From: JAZKFT01 sp043760535
Lineage (GTDB): Bacteria > Bacteroidota > Bacteroidia > Chitinophagales > Chitinophagaceae
Reading direction: 5' to 3'
Assembly: GCA_043760535.1 (NCBI GenBank)
Contig: JAYUOV010000254.1
Coordinates: forward strand, 1-29,317
DNA: 29,317 nt
This document shows positions 22,948 through 29,317 of this stretch, piece after piece (the stretch's first letter is position 1; each line of letters begins with the position of its first letter). The notes beneath the pieces are model-generated. The model did not search any database. It was not told the origin of the DNA and was given only the letters and a program-made list of their open reading frames with translations. A program made the translations under genes and the position numbers.

Positions 22948-22985
22948 CGACGAGCCTCCAGCCTCCAGCCTAAAGCGTAAGGCGT
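22948..22985 (-). repeat. GCTGGAAGC-type repeat, inverted copy
   Basis: On the minus strand 22962-22976 reads gctttaggctggagg, closely resembling the direct copies at 19140 and 22560, with a second ctggagg unit. It is found directly upstream of the gcvT promoter. Confidence 0.55.
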
Positions 22986-22997
22986 TCTGCGTTTCCC

Positions 22998-23005
22998 TAC
23001 ATTTG
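22998..23005 (+). promoter_or_regulatory. Candidate -7 element for gcvT
   Basis: TACATTTG fits TAnnTTTG, preceded by ttccc. It is 17 nt before the gcvT ATG, giving a leader of ~10-15 nt. The surrounding tttccctacattt also occurs at 3007-3019 before the amidase gene. Confidence 0.5.
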
Positions 23006-23022
23006 CCCATAAAAAAATATTT

Positions 23023-24096
23023 ATGAAGAATACACCTTTTACCGATAAGCACATAGCCCTGGGGGCAAAAATGGCGGAGTTTGCCGGTTACTATATGCCC
23101 ATTAGTTACACAGGCATTAACGATGAACATGCAGCAGTACGCACCAATGCAGGCGTGTTTGATGTAAGCCACATGGGCGAATTTGTTTTAAAAGGCCCCG
23201 ATGCTTTGGATCTGATACAACGGGTTACCACCAACGACGCCAGCAAGCTTACCGATGGCAAAGCACAATACAGCTGCCTGCCCAATAATGACGGCGGTAT
23301 TGTGGATGATTTAATAGTGTATTGCCTGGAAGAAAACAAAGCCTACATGCTGGTGGTAAATGCCAGCAACATAGAAAAAGACTGGAACTGGATCAGCAGC
23401 TTTAACACTAAAGCTGTGGAGATGCACAACATTAGCGATAAAACCTGCCTGCTGGCTATACAAGGCCCAAATGCCTGTAAAATATTGCAGCAACTTTGCA
23501 ATGTGGACATTATGAATTTGAAGTATTACACATTTGTACGTGGCACTATAGCAGGTGTAGATAATGTAATTATCAGTGCCACCGGCTACACCGGAAGTGG
23601 TGGGGTAGAAATTTATTTTCGGGATGAAAACGACAATGCATCTAAGGTGTGGGATGCCATTTTTGCCGCAGGCGACTTAAAACCTATAGGCCTTGGCGCA
23701 AGGGATACGCTGCGGCTGGAGATGGGCTATTGCCTTTATGGAAACGATATAGACGATACCACTTCGCCCCTAGAAGGCGGGCTTGGCTGGATTACAAAAT
23801 TTACCAAAGACTTTACCAACCGTGCCTTTTTAGAACAACAAAAAGCCGAAGGCGTTAAGCAAAAACTAGTGGGTTTTGAAATGATAGACAAAGGCATTCC
23901 CCGCCACCATTACGAAATAAAAGATGCTGAGGGAAACAAGATAGGCCATGTAACAAGTGGTACACAAGCACCTAGCCTTAACAAGGCTGTGGGTATGGGT
24001 TATGTAGCTACTGCCTTTGCCGCAATCGATTCAGTTATCTATATCGACATCCGTGGTAAACTGATAAAAGCGAAGGTGCGAAAGATGCCGTTTTAG
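23023..24096 (+). CDS. gcvT: Aminomethyltransferase, glycine cleavage T-protein
   Basis: GcvT transfers the methylene group from aminomethyl-lipoyl H-protein to tetrahydrofolate, releasing ammonia. The 357-residue protein has the complete fold. It shows the N-terminal FAGYYMPISY and FDVSHMGEF, the catalytic aspartate region NDGGIVDDLIVY (D95-D96), GYTGSGGVEIYF, and LGARDTLRLEMGYCLYGNDID with SPLEGGLGWITK. The C-terminal domain contains VGFEMIDKGIPR and HVTSGTQAPSLNKAVGMGYV. Length and ATG 23023 are standard. No other glycine-cleavage gene is nearby. It converges on the jetD-like gene with a 24-nt gap. Confidence 0.96.
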   Translation: MKNTPFTDKHIALGAKMAEFAGYYMPISYTGINDEHAAVRTNAGVFDVSHMGEFVLKGPDALDLIQRVTTNDASKLTDGKAQYSCLPNNDGGIVDDLIVYCLEENKAYMLVVNASNIEKDWNWISSFNTKAVEMHNISDKTCLLAIQGPNACKILQQLCNVDIMNLKYYTFVRGTIAGVDNVIISATGYTGSGGVEIYFRDENDNASKVWDAIFAAGDLKPIGLGARDTLRLEMGYCLYGNDIDDTTSPLEGGLGWITKFTKDFTNRAFLEQQKAEGVKQKLVGFEMIDKGIPRHHYEIKDAEGNKIGHVTSGTQAPSLNKAVGMGYVATAFAAIDSVIYIDIRGKLIKAKVRKMPF

Positions 24097-24120
24097 GCTG
24101 TTTCAAAACTCGTACATTTA

Positions 24121-24978
24121 TTATTTTCTAATAAAAACTTCTTGCTCCAACACCATTTTTTCTTTATGCAATAACCCAATTAAAGCGGCAATATTTTCAT
24201 CCTCAACCAAAATATTATCCGGTACAAGGCTTAATTGCCTGTTGTACAATTCTCGGTTTCCATGCTGGTGTAATAATTCGGCTGTATTGGCTGGCACAAA
24301 AAAATTTGCTTTTTTAGCCAGCCATTTTTTGTACTCATTCAGGTAAATATTGATGCCCGAAAAATCGAGGTCGCCAAAATGTAAGTATGGGTTGGGAATG
24401 CTTTGCAGCCACTTAATGGCATCGTTGCTTTGCGGGTAGCGGCTAATAAAAAGTGGTTTGATACCTTCAAACAAATATTGCTGCCGCTGTACCTGCCGAA
24501 AGTTTTCGGGGTTTTCTATACCTACAATTGTTACAGCCGCATCTGGAAAAAAAGTTTCGTAATCGCTGATAAAAACAAAGCTGCCAGGTGCTGGGTTTAT
24601 GATAAAAGGCTGGCCGTTTAATGTGGCTTCAATGGGCTCATAACTGTTTACCACAAACCCTTTAAAACTGCGGATGGCTTTGAGTTTGGAGTTGCCGGAA
24701 ACAGTGATGGCTTCGCTTCTGGTAATGTCTGCATCCTTGTACGTTGCTATATATTTTTCTAAGTCGGCTACGCCGAAATGATTGCTGAGATAGGAACGCA
24801 ACGCTGTTGGATTATTGACCAAAACAACAGCCTTGCTTTTGCCGCTGATGCGTTTTTGTAACACACCATCACTCATCATTTTCTCCACCACAATATGCTT
24901 TATAGCCGAGGCCGGAAAGCTTGTTTCCGGCTGGAGCAATTGCAGTAATTTTTCGGCTATGGAGATGGGTAACGTCAT
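24121..24978 (-). CDS. jetD: TOPRIM nuclease of a Wadjet/Mks-type defence condensin (JetD/MksG-like)
   Basis: A 285-residue protein, the last gene of the operon. An N-terminal winged-helix-like part (~1-65) is followed by a TOPRIM-type core: acidic Glu155 in VTIVGIENPENF and the DxD pair D203/D205 in YLHFGDLDFSGINIY. This is the arrangement in Spo11/Topo VI A-like JetD and MksG nucleases, which cut circular plasmid DNA extruded by the SMC complex. The C terminus ends with a helical ENIAALIGLLHKEKMVLEQEVFI. Described JetD proteins are usually nearer 380-400 residues, so this one seems shortened at its N-terminal arm domain. ATG 24978 overlaps the end of the ATPase gene by 4 nt (ATGA). Assignment is from motifs and gene order. 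Confidence 0.82.
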   Translation of the reverse strand: MTLPISIAEKLLQLLQPETSFPASAIKHIVVEKMMSDGVLQKRISGKSKAVVLVNNPTALRSYLSNHFGVADLEKYIATYKDADITRSEAITVSGNSKLKAIRSFKGFVVNSYEPIEATLNGQPFIINPAPGSFVFISDYETFFPDAAVTIVGIENPENFRQVQRQQYLFEGIKPLFISRYPQSNDAIKWLQSIPNPYLHFGDLDFSGINIYLNEYKKWLAKKANFFVPANTAELLHQHGNRELYNRQLSLVPDNILVEDENIAALIGLLHKEKMVLEQEVFIRK

Positions 24979-27900
24979 GCCTGTGCGTAGTTGGTGATGA
25001 TGCGTTTAATCTTGGTAAATCGGTTGGCATCTTTTTCTAATTTGTAAATGTGGCGATAATCCAAAGCGTTAGTTTCTGTAGGCGAACCGTTTATAAGCAA
25101 AATGTTACGGTCGTTAGCAAACTGTAGAATACCCTTTACGTTATTGGGGTGCAGCTTGCCTATTTCATCCATCATACAATGCAGCCTGAAATCTTTAAAA
25201 CGCTTGCTGGCGCCTTCTTTAAACACGTTCAGCAGCATAATATTAATCATGGCTTTTACCAGCACATCGGTTCCTTCGCTACCTACATTGCTCAGCTTTT
25301 CTACCCAGCCGGTATCGTTTTGGTTTTCTTCCACCCGGAATTTCAGTTCGAAAGAATCGCTTAATGCAATGCTGTCTTTTTTACTTTCGCCAATGGCCTT
25401 GCCCAACTGTTTCAGCAGGTCCACAGCCTTCTTGTTCTTCGATGTTTGATCAACTGTAGAGAACAAATTCATGCCGCCTATATCAAAGCTGTGCTCGTCG
25501 TTAAACTTCTTAATGCTTAGGAGCAACTGTACCACTTTATTGGCACTTTCGTCCAGCCGCAACTCTATTTTTTTAATGGCACCTACAAAATTTTTATTGT
25601 CAAAATCTTTGTTGATATTGTTAATAACACTTTGTATTTCGCCGCCTTTGCTCATCAGTATGCCCGTTTCTTTTCCCAGCGAATGTATGATGGTGGCAAA
25701 GCGTTCGTTAATGCGTTTTTCAAATTCTTCTATTTTAGCATTGCTCACAAATTCATTCAGTTGTTCTGCAAATTCCTGGTATGCTTGTTTGTAAGTAAGG
25801 TTGGTATTAAAATTGAAAATATTTTGCTGCGAAAAATTTCCCAGAAAGTTGTTCGTTGCCTCTTTTAAATCGTCCATACGCTTGATGGCAGTGTAATAGC
25901 TGCGGTTACATTCATCTATTAAAACCTTGCAGCGTTTATCTGTTTTGTATATTTCTTTACTCTCTTTATAGGCCGCTTCTGTAGTTACATACGCATCCGT
26001 TGCCTGAAATTGCAGAAAGGCTTTATTATCGTCCTCTGCCTGCTGCAACTGGGCTTTTACTTGCAGCATCAGCTCTTCCACTTCGGCTATTTCTGTGGCT
26101 AGTGCCTGCTTGGCCAACCGCTGTTTTTCATTCTCGTTGTGGTATTGCTGATCTAGCAGCACCTTGCGGTTTTTATATTCATCGGCCTTATCTATCAGCT
26201 CCCTTTTATCTTTTTTATACTCAGCCACCACATCACGATTTTTTTCTATATACAATAAGTCGCCCTGTATGGCATCCAAGCGCTCTTCAATGGTTTTGGT
26301 ACGGCTGGTATCTACGCCTTTTCCTGCCAATTCTGCCTGCTGCCGGTTTTGGATGTTTTGCTTTTCAATAGCATGCAGCTTCCTGTTTTTATCCAGCGAT
26401 TCCTGCATTTCTATAGCCGCTACTTTTAGTTGCAGGTCTATTACTGCTACTTTTTTATCATGGTCTTTTTCACGGGCTTTTACCTGCTTGCTTATTTCAT
26501 CTTCGGCGGTTTGCAATGCCTGCTGTGCCTGCACCAGCAGTTCCTGTGCGGCATAAATGGCTTCATCTACTATTAGTATGGCCTGCTGTTTTTCGTCTTT
26601 AGCTTTTATCTCAAGGTCACGTTTGTTCAGCTGGGTTTGTAGCAATTGGTTACTGTCTTGCACCTGGCAGTACTGCTGTTCTATCATTCCATCTTTGCAC
26701 TCTTTTATTTGCGGCTGGTACTTTTTGCGAAGCTTTTCCAGCCGGTCGCTCTGGTCGGTTTGCACATCTGCCAGTTGCTTTTGTGTGGCAATAATTTGCT
26801 GCGCAACATGCAGCTTTTCAGCTTCATATTCCACCAGCGTTTTTACCGAAATATTAATTTCATCCAGGTTAATATCTACGCCGTACAAACTGGTGGTAGC
26901 ATTACTATTTTGCTGCGGAGCAAGATGGTTGTTAAACAAAATATCTTCTCCGCAAACTTTGCCAATAGTAGCTTCCCAGCCGGGCTGGTTTTTATTGAGC
27001 CAGCCATACAAAGCCTGTTCGCTATTTTGTAGTTTGGCAGTAATTACTGCTATCGTTTCATTGCCTTTTACAATGGCCTCATGTAGTTTTTCTAACTGCC
27101 GCTCAGCAGATTGTTTTACCGAACCTTCGTCTAGCTCCCACTGCTTTTGCAGCATTTCGGTGCGGCTTTTCAGGTGCTTGTTTTGCTGCTCGGCATCCTG
27201 TACGCTCAGCTGCAAATCGCTAAGGGTTTGCTGTGCAGCAGCCAGTTCTTCTTCATAAAATCGCTTATGCTTTGTAGCCTCCTTCTTTAGCTTTTCGTTT
27301 TGTAATTGCTCCTGTTGCTGTTCTACCGATTCTCTGGCCTGCGCTACTAGTTGTTTGTGGTTTTGGCGGGTTTCTAATACTACTTTTTCTAGCCATTTAC
27401 GGGTAGCATCTTTATAAGCCATAGCCCGTTCTTTCTGCTGTAATAGCTGGCTGTTTTGCTGCTGGTTATAGTTAAGTAAATTGCTTTCTAATGCTTGCAG
27501 CAAGGCATCGTACTTCTGCGATGTGTCGGCAAACTTAGCTGTTAGTAGTTCCTTCTCTTTGTTAAGTTGTTTCTGTTCAGTTTCCAGTACCCCTTTTTCA
27601 CCTACCTTTTTTACAACATCCTCAATACCAATTTTATTGTAATGCTCACCTTTCTCTTTAGCTTTTTTAATTTCGTTTTCAAGTATGCTAATTTCTCCTT
27701 TTATCTTCTCGGTTTTGGTACGAAAGCGGGTATCTGTAGTTTCTATTTTCTCCAATAATATTTGCTTATCCGCTTCAGCCTTTTCTTTTTTATCTACCAG
27801 CTTGGGCATAACTCTTTGCACATTGCCTGCGGCCCATGCCAGTTGCTGGCTGGCTAGGTTTTTGGCTCTTTCCAGGTGGCGTATGGCTAGGTGGTTTTTT

Positions 27901-28628
27901 ACTACATGCTCTGCCTGCTTTTGTACTGCTGCCAATTTGTATTTATGAATATCGGCCAGTTGTTCGTCGAAGTTTTTAAGGTGGTGCGTATAGCTCTGCA
28001 AGTCTATCGAAATATCTTCTTCGTTCAGCGACATAATGATGGTCTGCTTAATAAACTCCGCTTCCAGCTTACTGTTAAGGAATACGTTCTGGATGGTTCT
28101 TGGTATATTTTGGTATTGCTTGCTTTGCAACAAGGCGTATTTTCCAAACTCCTTTTTGCCGCCTTCGCTGTTGCCATACACAATATCCCGGTACTCTTCG
28201 TAGCGGTCTATTTTTCGGGTATAATCTATTTTCAGAACGTCCAGCATCTGCCGGGTTTCCTCCCATTTTTCAAAAGCCCGGCCATCATCGGTTATAAAGA
28301 ATTTTTTATCGTAGGCGGTATCCACAAACCTGAAACAAACCTTGCCCGCACTCTTAAAAGCAATGATGCAATAGGGGCCGGTTTCCCGCATTACTTCGTA
28401 TATCAAAAATGAATTCTGGTAGGGAAAATAATACTCGGCAAAGCTTTTCTTTTCGCGGCTAATGCCCAGCTTTAACGAATCGGCATTATAGAAATAAAGG
28501 ATGGCCCGCAGCAGCGTACTCTTACCCACGCCCTGTGTACCTATCAGGTGTACATTGCCATCGGCCAGCACATCGGCATAGCGAATGGTGGCACTGTTTA
28601 TAAAAACTATTTTATTGAGGAATCTCAT
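24975..28628 (-). CDS. jetC: SMC/MukB-like ATPase of a Wadjet/Mks-type system (JetC/MksB-like)
   Basis: A 1217-residue SMC-like motor. Walker A GTQGVGKST lies at 30-38. Long coiled coils run about 270-530 and 600-930, separated by a globular hinge-like segment (~540-590, with YGWLNKNQPGWEATIGKVCGED). The C-terminal head has a signature-type GSEGTD (~1116-1121) and Walker B CMMDEIGKLHPNN (D1154-E1155), so the ATPase looks intact. In Wadjet this subunit dimerises, extrudes plasmid DNA loops and presents small circles to JetD. The start overlaps the MukE-like gene by 17 nt and the end overlaps the TOPRIM gene by 4 nt, so the three are translationally coupled. General SMC-like proteins (MukB, SbcC) are an alternative, but the operon order favours Jet/Mks. 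Confidence 0.88.
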   Translation of the reverse strand: MRFLNKIVFINSATIRYADVLADGNVHLIGTQGVGKSTLLRAILYFYNADSLKLGISREKKSFAEYYFPYQNSFLIYEVMRETGPYCIIAFKSAGKVCFRFVDTAYDKKFFITDDGRAFEKWEETRQMLDVLKIDYTRKIDRYEEYRDIVYGNSEGGKKEFGKYALLQSKQYQNIPRTIQNVFLNSKLEAEFIKQTIIMSLNEEDISIDLQSYTHHLKNFDEQLADIHKYKLAAVQKQAEHVVKNHLAIRHLERAKNLASQQLAWAAGNVQRVMPKLVDKKEKAEADKQILLEKIETTDTRFRTKTEKIKGEISILENEIKKAKEKGEHYNKIGIEDVVKKVGEKGVLETEQKQLNKEKELLTAKFADTSQKYDALLQALESNLLNYNQQQNSQLLQQKERAMAYKDATRKWLEKVVLETRQNHKQLVAQARESVEQQQEQLQNEKLKKEATKHKRFYEEELAAAQQTLSDLQLSVQDAEQQNKHLKSRTEMLQKQWELDEGSVKQSAERQLEKLHEAIVKGNETIAVITAKLQNSEQALYGWLNKNQPGWEATIGKVCGEDILFNNHLAPQQNSNATTSLYGVDINLDEINISVKTLVEYEAEKLHVAQQIIATQKQLADVQTDQSDRLEKLRKKYQPQIKECKDGMIEQQYCQVQDSNQLLQTQLNKRDLEIKAKDEKQQAILIVDEAIYAAQELLVQAQQALQTAEDEISKQVKAREKDHDKKVAVIDLQLKVAAIEMQESLDKNRKLHAIEKQNIQNRQQAELAGKGVDTSRTKTIEERLDAIQGDLLYIEKNRDVVAEYKKDKRELIDKADEYKNRKVLLDQQYHNENEKQRLAKQALATEIAEVEELMLQVKAQLQQAEDDNKAFLQFQATDAYVTTEAAYKESKEIYKTDKRCKVLIDECNRSYYTAIKRMDDLKEATNNFLGNFSQQNIFNFNTNLTYKQAYQEFAEQLNEFVSNAKIEEFEKRINERFATIIHSLGKETGILMSKGGEIQSVINNINKDFDNKNFVGAIKKIELRLDESANKVVQLLLSIKKFNDEHSFDIGGMNLFSTVDQTSKNKKAVDLLKQLGKAIGESKKDSIALSDSFELKFRVEENQNDTGWVEKLSNVGSEGTDVLVKAMINIMLLNVFKEGASKRFKDFRLHCMMDEIGKLHPNNVKGILQFANDRNILLINGSPTETNALDYRHIYKLEKDANRFTKIKRIITNYAQA

Positions 28629-29178
28629 ATTGAACTTCTTCTGCTATGTGTATGCTTATTATTAATTGCTCTAAATATTTAAACGAAGCGGCTACTTTGT
28701 ACGTTTGGTTAATTTCGTTTTCTAACTCCAGCATTCCAAATTTTTCCAGATCGCCAATGATGCGTTCTACCCGCTCTTGGTTGCTCATTTCACCGCCGCT
28801 TTTTTTAATGGTAGCCAGTTTGTCCTTGAGGCTGGCATCCATTTTTACCTGTACCAGTATGTCGCTTGGGCTAAAGCGAAAGCCCGGCCCAAAGCTGTTA
28901 TTAAAGGCTTTGCAAAAATCGAGTATATCAATCCATCGGTAGGCCTGTTCTATTTTGCGTTCTAGGTCGGCCCTATTTTCTGCCCTTGAAAAATAGAAGT
29001 ATTCATCACCTTTTTCCAGCACAAAACCAATGGCCGAAAAATAAGTAGTGAGGTCTTCAAAATGCTCGTCGGCGATGTTGTACAGTTTTCTGATATGATC
29101 ATCTACACTGTTGCTGCAAATAAATTGCCCTTTGCTCAGCAGTTCAAATATGTCGGCCGTTTGGCGGGGAATATTCAT
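28612..29178 (-). CDS. jetB: MukE-like subunit (JetB/MksE-like)
   Basis: A 188-residue helical protein with two winged-helix-like stretches, as in MukE/MksE/JetB: FELLSKGQFICSNSVDDHIRKLYNIADEHFEDLTTYFSAIGFVLEKGDEYFYFSR, and SNQERVERIIGDLEKFGMLELENE. These proteins bind the kleisin and DNA and regulate the SMC ring. The gene overlaps the ATPase gene by 17 nt. Its ATG at 29178 follows an A-rich leader containing aaaggaacaaa. In known Wadjet operons the kleisin JetA lies directly upstream and usually overlaps. Here no gene touches jetB; the next open frame is a 23-codon fragment at the window edge. The assignment depends partly on context. Confidence 0.8.
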   Translation of the reverse strand: MNIPRQTADIFELLSKGQFICSNSVDDHIRKLYNIADEHFEDLTTYFSAIGFVLEKGDEYFYFSRAENRADLERKIEQAYRWIDILDFCKAFNNSFGPGFRFSPSDILVQVKMDASLKDKLATIKKSGGEMSNQERVERIIGDLEKFGMLELENEINQTYKVAASFKYLEQLIISIHIAEEVQYEIPQ

Positions 29179-29218
29179 TTTGTTCCTTTAATATTTTTAA
29201 TCGTTTTTTATTAACGAC

Positions 29219-29240
29219 TTACGATTGGGGATTTACGATT
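29219..29240. promoter_or_regulatory. Direct repeat upstream of jetB
   Basis: ttacgatt occurs at 29219-29226 and again at 29233-29240, 14 nt apart, about 40-60 nt upstream of the jetB ATG. It may be an operator, or simply a low-complexity spacer common in Bacteroidota. Confidence 0.3.
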
Positions 29241-29244
29241 TGTT

Positions 29245-29316
29245 CTAGTTCAGCACCATCATTTTCTTTCTTTGGAGCCAAGCTTTTGTACTACTATGAA
29301 CCGACATTGGCGACGC
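29245..29316 (-). other. Open frame running off the window edge (possible upstream gene end)
   Basis: On the minus strand 23 codons are open from the window edge to a TAG at 29245 (ending WLQRKKMMVLN). This could be the C-terminal end of the gene upstream of jetB (for example a kleisin), or it may be only the frame of the third dispersed-repeat copy, with which it coincides. Other minus-strand frames are closed by stops. The sequence is too short to decide. Confidence 0.25.
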
Positions 29317-29317
29317 T
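29262..29317 (-). repeat. Dispersed repeat, copy 3 (diverged, inverted, cut by the window edge)
   Basis: On the minus strand it reads cgtcgccaatgtcggttcat, paralleling cgttcgccaatgtcgctccat of copy 1. On the plus strand the conceptual peptide LEPSFCTTMNRHWRR parallels VEPSESRALMERHWRT (copy 1) and VKPSKSLTPMERHWSS (copy 2), both read from their reverse strand. The similarity across three copies is the evidence. Confidence 0.5.

Larger units (their letters stand above)
22454..23022. other. Intergenic region with degenerate repeats, between the TA pair and gcvT
   Basis: 569 bp without a supportable gene. It begins with the TA promoter. A GCTGGAAGC repeat lies at 22560-22590. A stretch around 22615-22750 rich in ccttct/gagaagg-like segments resembles worn intergenic repeats. 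Copy 2 of the dispersed repeat lies at 22785-22920, an inverted GCTGGAAGC-like unit at 22948-22985, and the gcvT promoter at 22998-23005. An 80-codon plus-strand frame at 22526-22768 has no protein character and overlaps the repeats. Confidence 0.55.

Noticed and set aside
22921..23022. Glycine riboswitch in front of gcvT
   Set aside because: The predicted leader is only about 10-15 nt and the upstream sequence is repeat-derived; there is no room for an aptamer.
25102..28412. Many long plus-strand frames opposite the jetC gene
   Set aside because: They are rich in Ser, Cys and Phe, as expected for the reverse of a Gln/Lys/Glu coiled-coil gene, and have no domains; the minus-strand gene explains the region.
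1..29317. CRISPR array, tRNA or rRNA genes
   Set aside because: No regularly spaced repeats and no cloverleaf or rRNA-like segments were found by eye; a dedicated RNA scan could still detect a diverged small RNA.

Overview
The window reads as a chromosomal segment of a Bacteroidota bacterium, most likely a Chitinophagaceae-type member. The signs are a secreted protein with a type B type-IX-secretion sorting domain, the futalosine route to menaquinone (mqnC), several TAnnTTTG promoter elements, starts without Shine-Dalgarno sequences, and an AT-rich sequence with gene-dense core regions. The taxonomic call is inference; the gene content is read from the sequence.

Layout. 1-376: non-coding, carrying one copy of a dispersed repeat. 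377-10976: core genes. These are mqnC (-), a secreted PDZ aspartic protease, an N-acetylmuramoyl-L-alanine amidase, a Uma2-family protein, a solitary 2-oxoacid:ferredoxin oxidoreductase beta subunit (korB), an alpha/beta hydrolase overlapping a large T9SS-exported PKD/Ig-like surface protein, and ruvB. 11029-12883: two response regulators on the minus strand without adjacent kinases; the LytTR-type one is split by a single in-frame TAA. 13056-15183: an uncharacterised secreted protein and a small lipoprotein. 15658-19137: a FtsB/DivIC-like division protein, small unknown genes, and two base-excision-repair genes (nth, xthA).

19138-23022 is an accessory insertion between xthA and gcvT. It holds an IS91-like element with a tyrosine recombinase and a HUH Y2 transposase overlapping by 4 nt, a nested inverted repeat at the probable right (ori) end, a HigB/HigA-type toxin-antitoxin pair, and a stretch of degenerate intergenic repeats. 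After gcvT (23023-24096), the rest of the window (24121-29178, minus strand) is a tightly overlapping three-gene operon. It encodes a MukE-like protein, a 1217-residue SMC/MukB-like ATPase and a TOPRIM nuclease, i.e. the B, C and D components of a Wadjet (JetABCD) or MksBEFG-type plasmid-defence condensin. The kleisin (JetA/MksF) is not seen. The bases immediately upstream of jetB hold a repeat copy and only a 23-codon open frame at the window edge.

The most noteworthy items are the Jet-like operon with its unusual upstream junction and short nuclease, the IS91/tyrosine-recombinase element with its competing right-end folds, the nonsense-interrupted LytTR regulator, and the repeat families that flank the accessory cargo.
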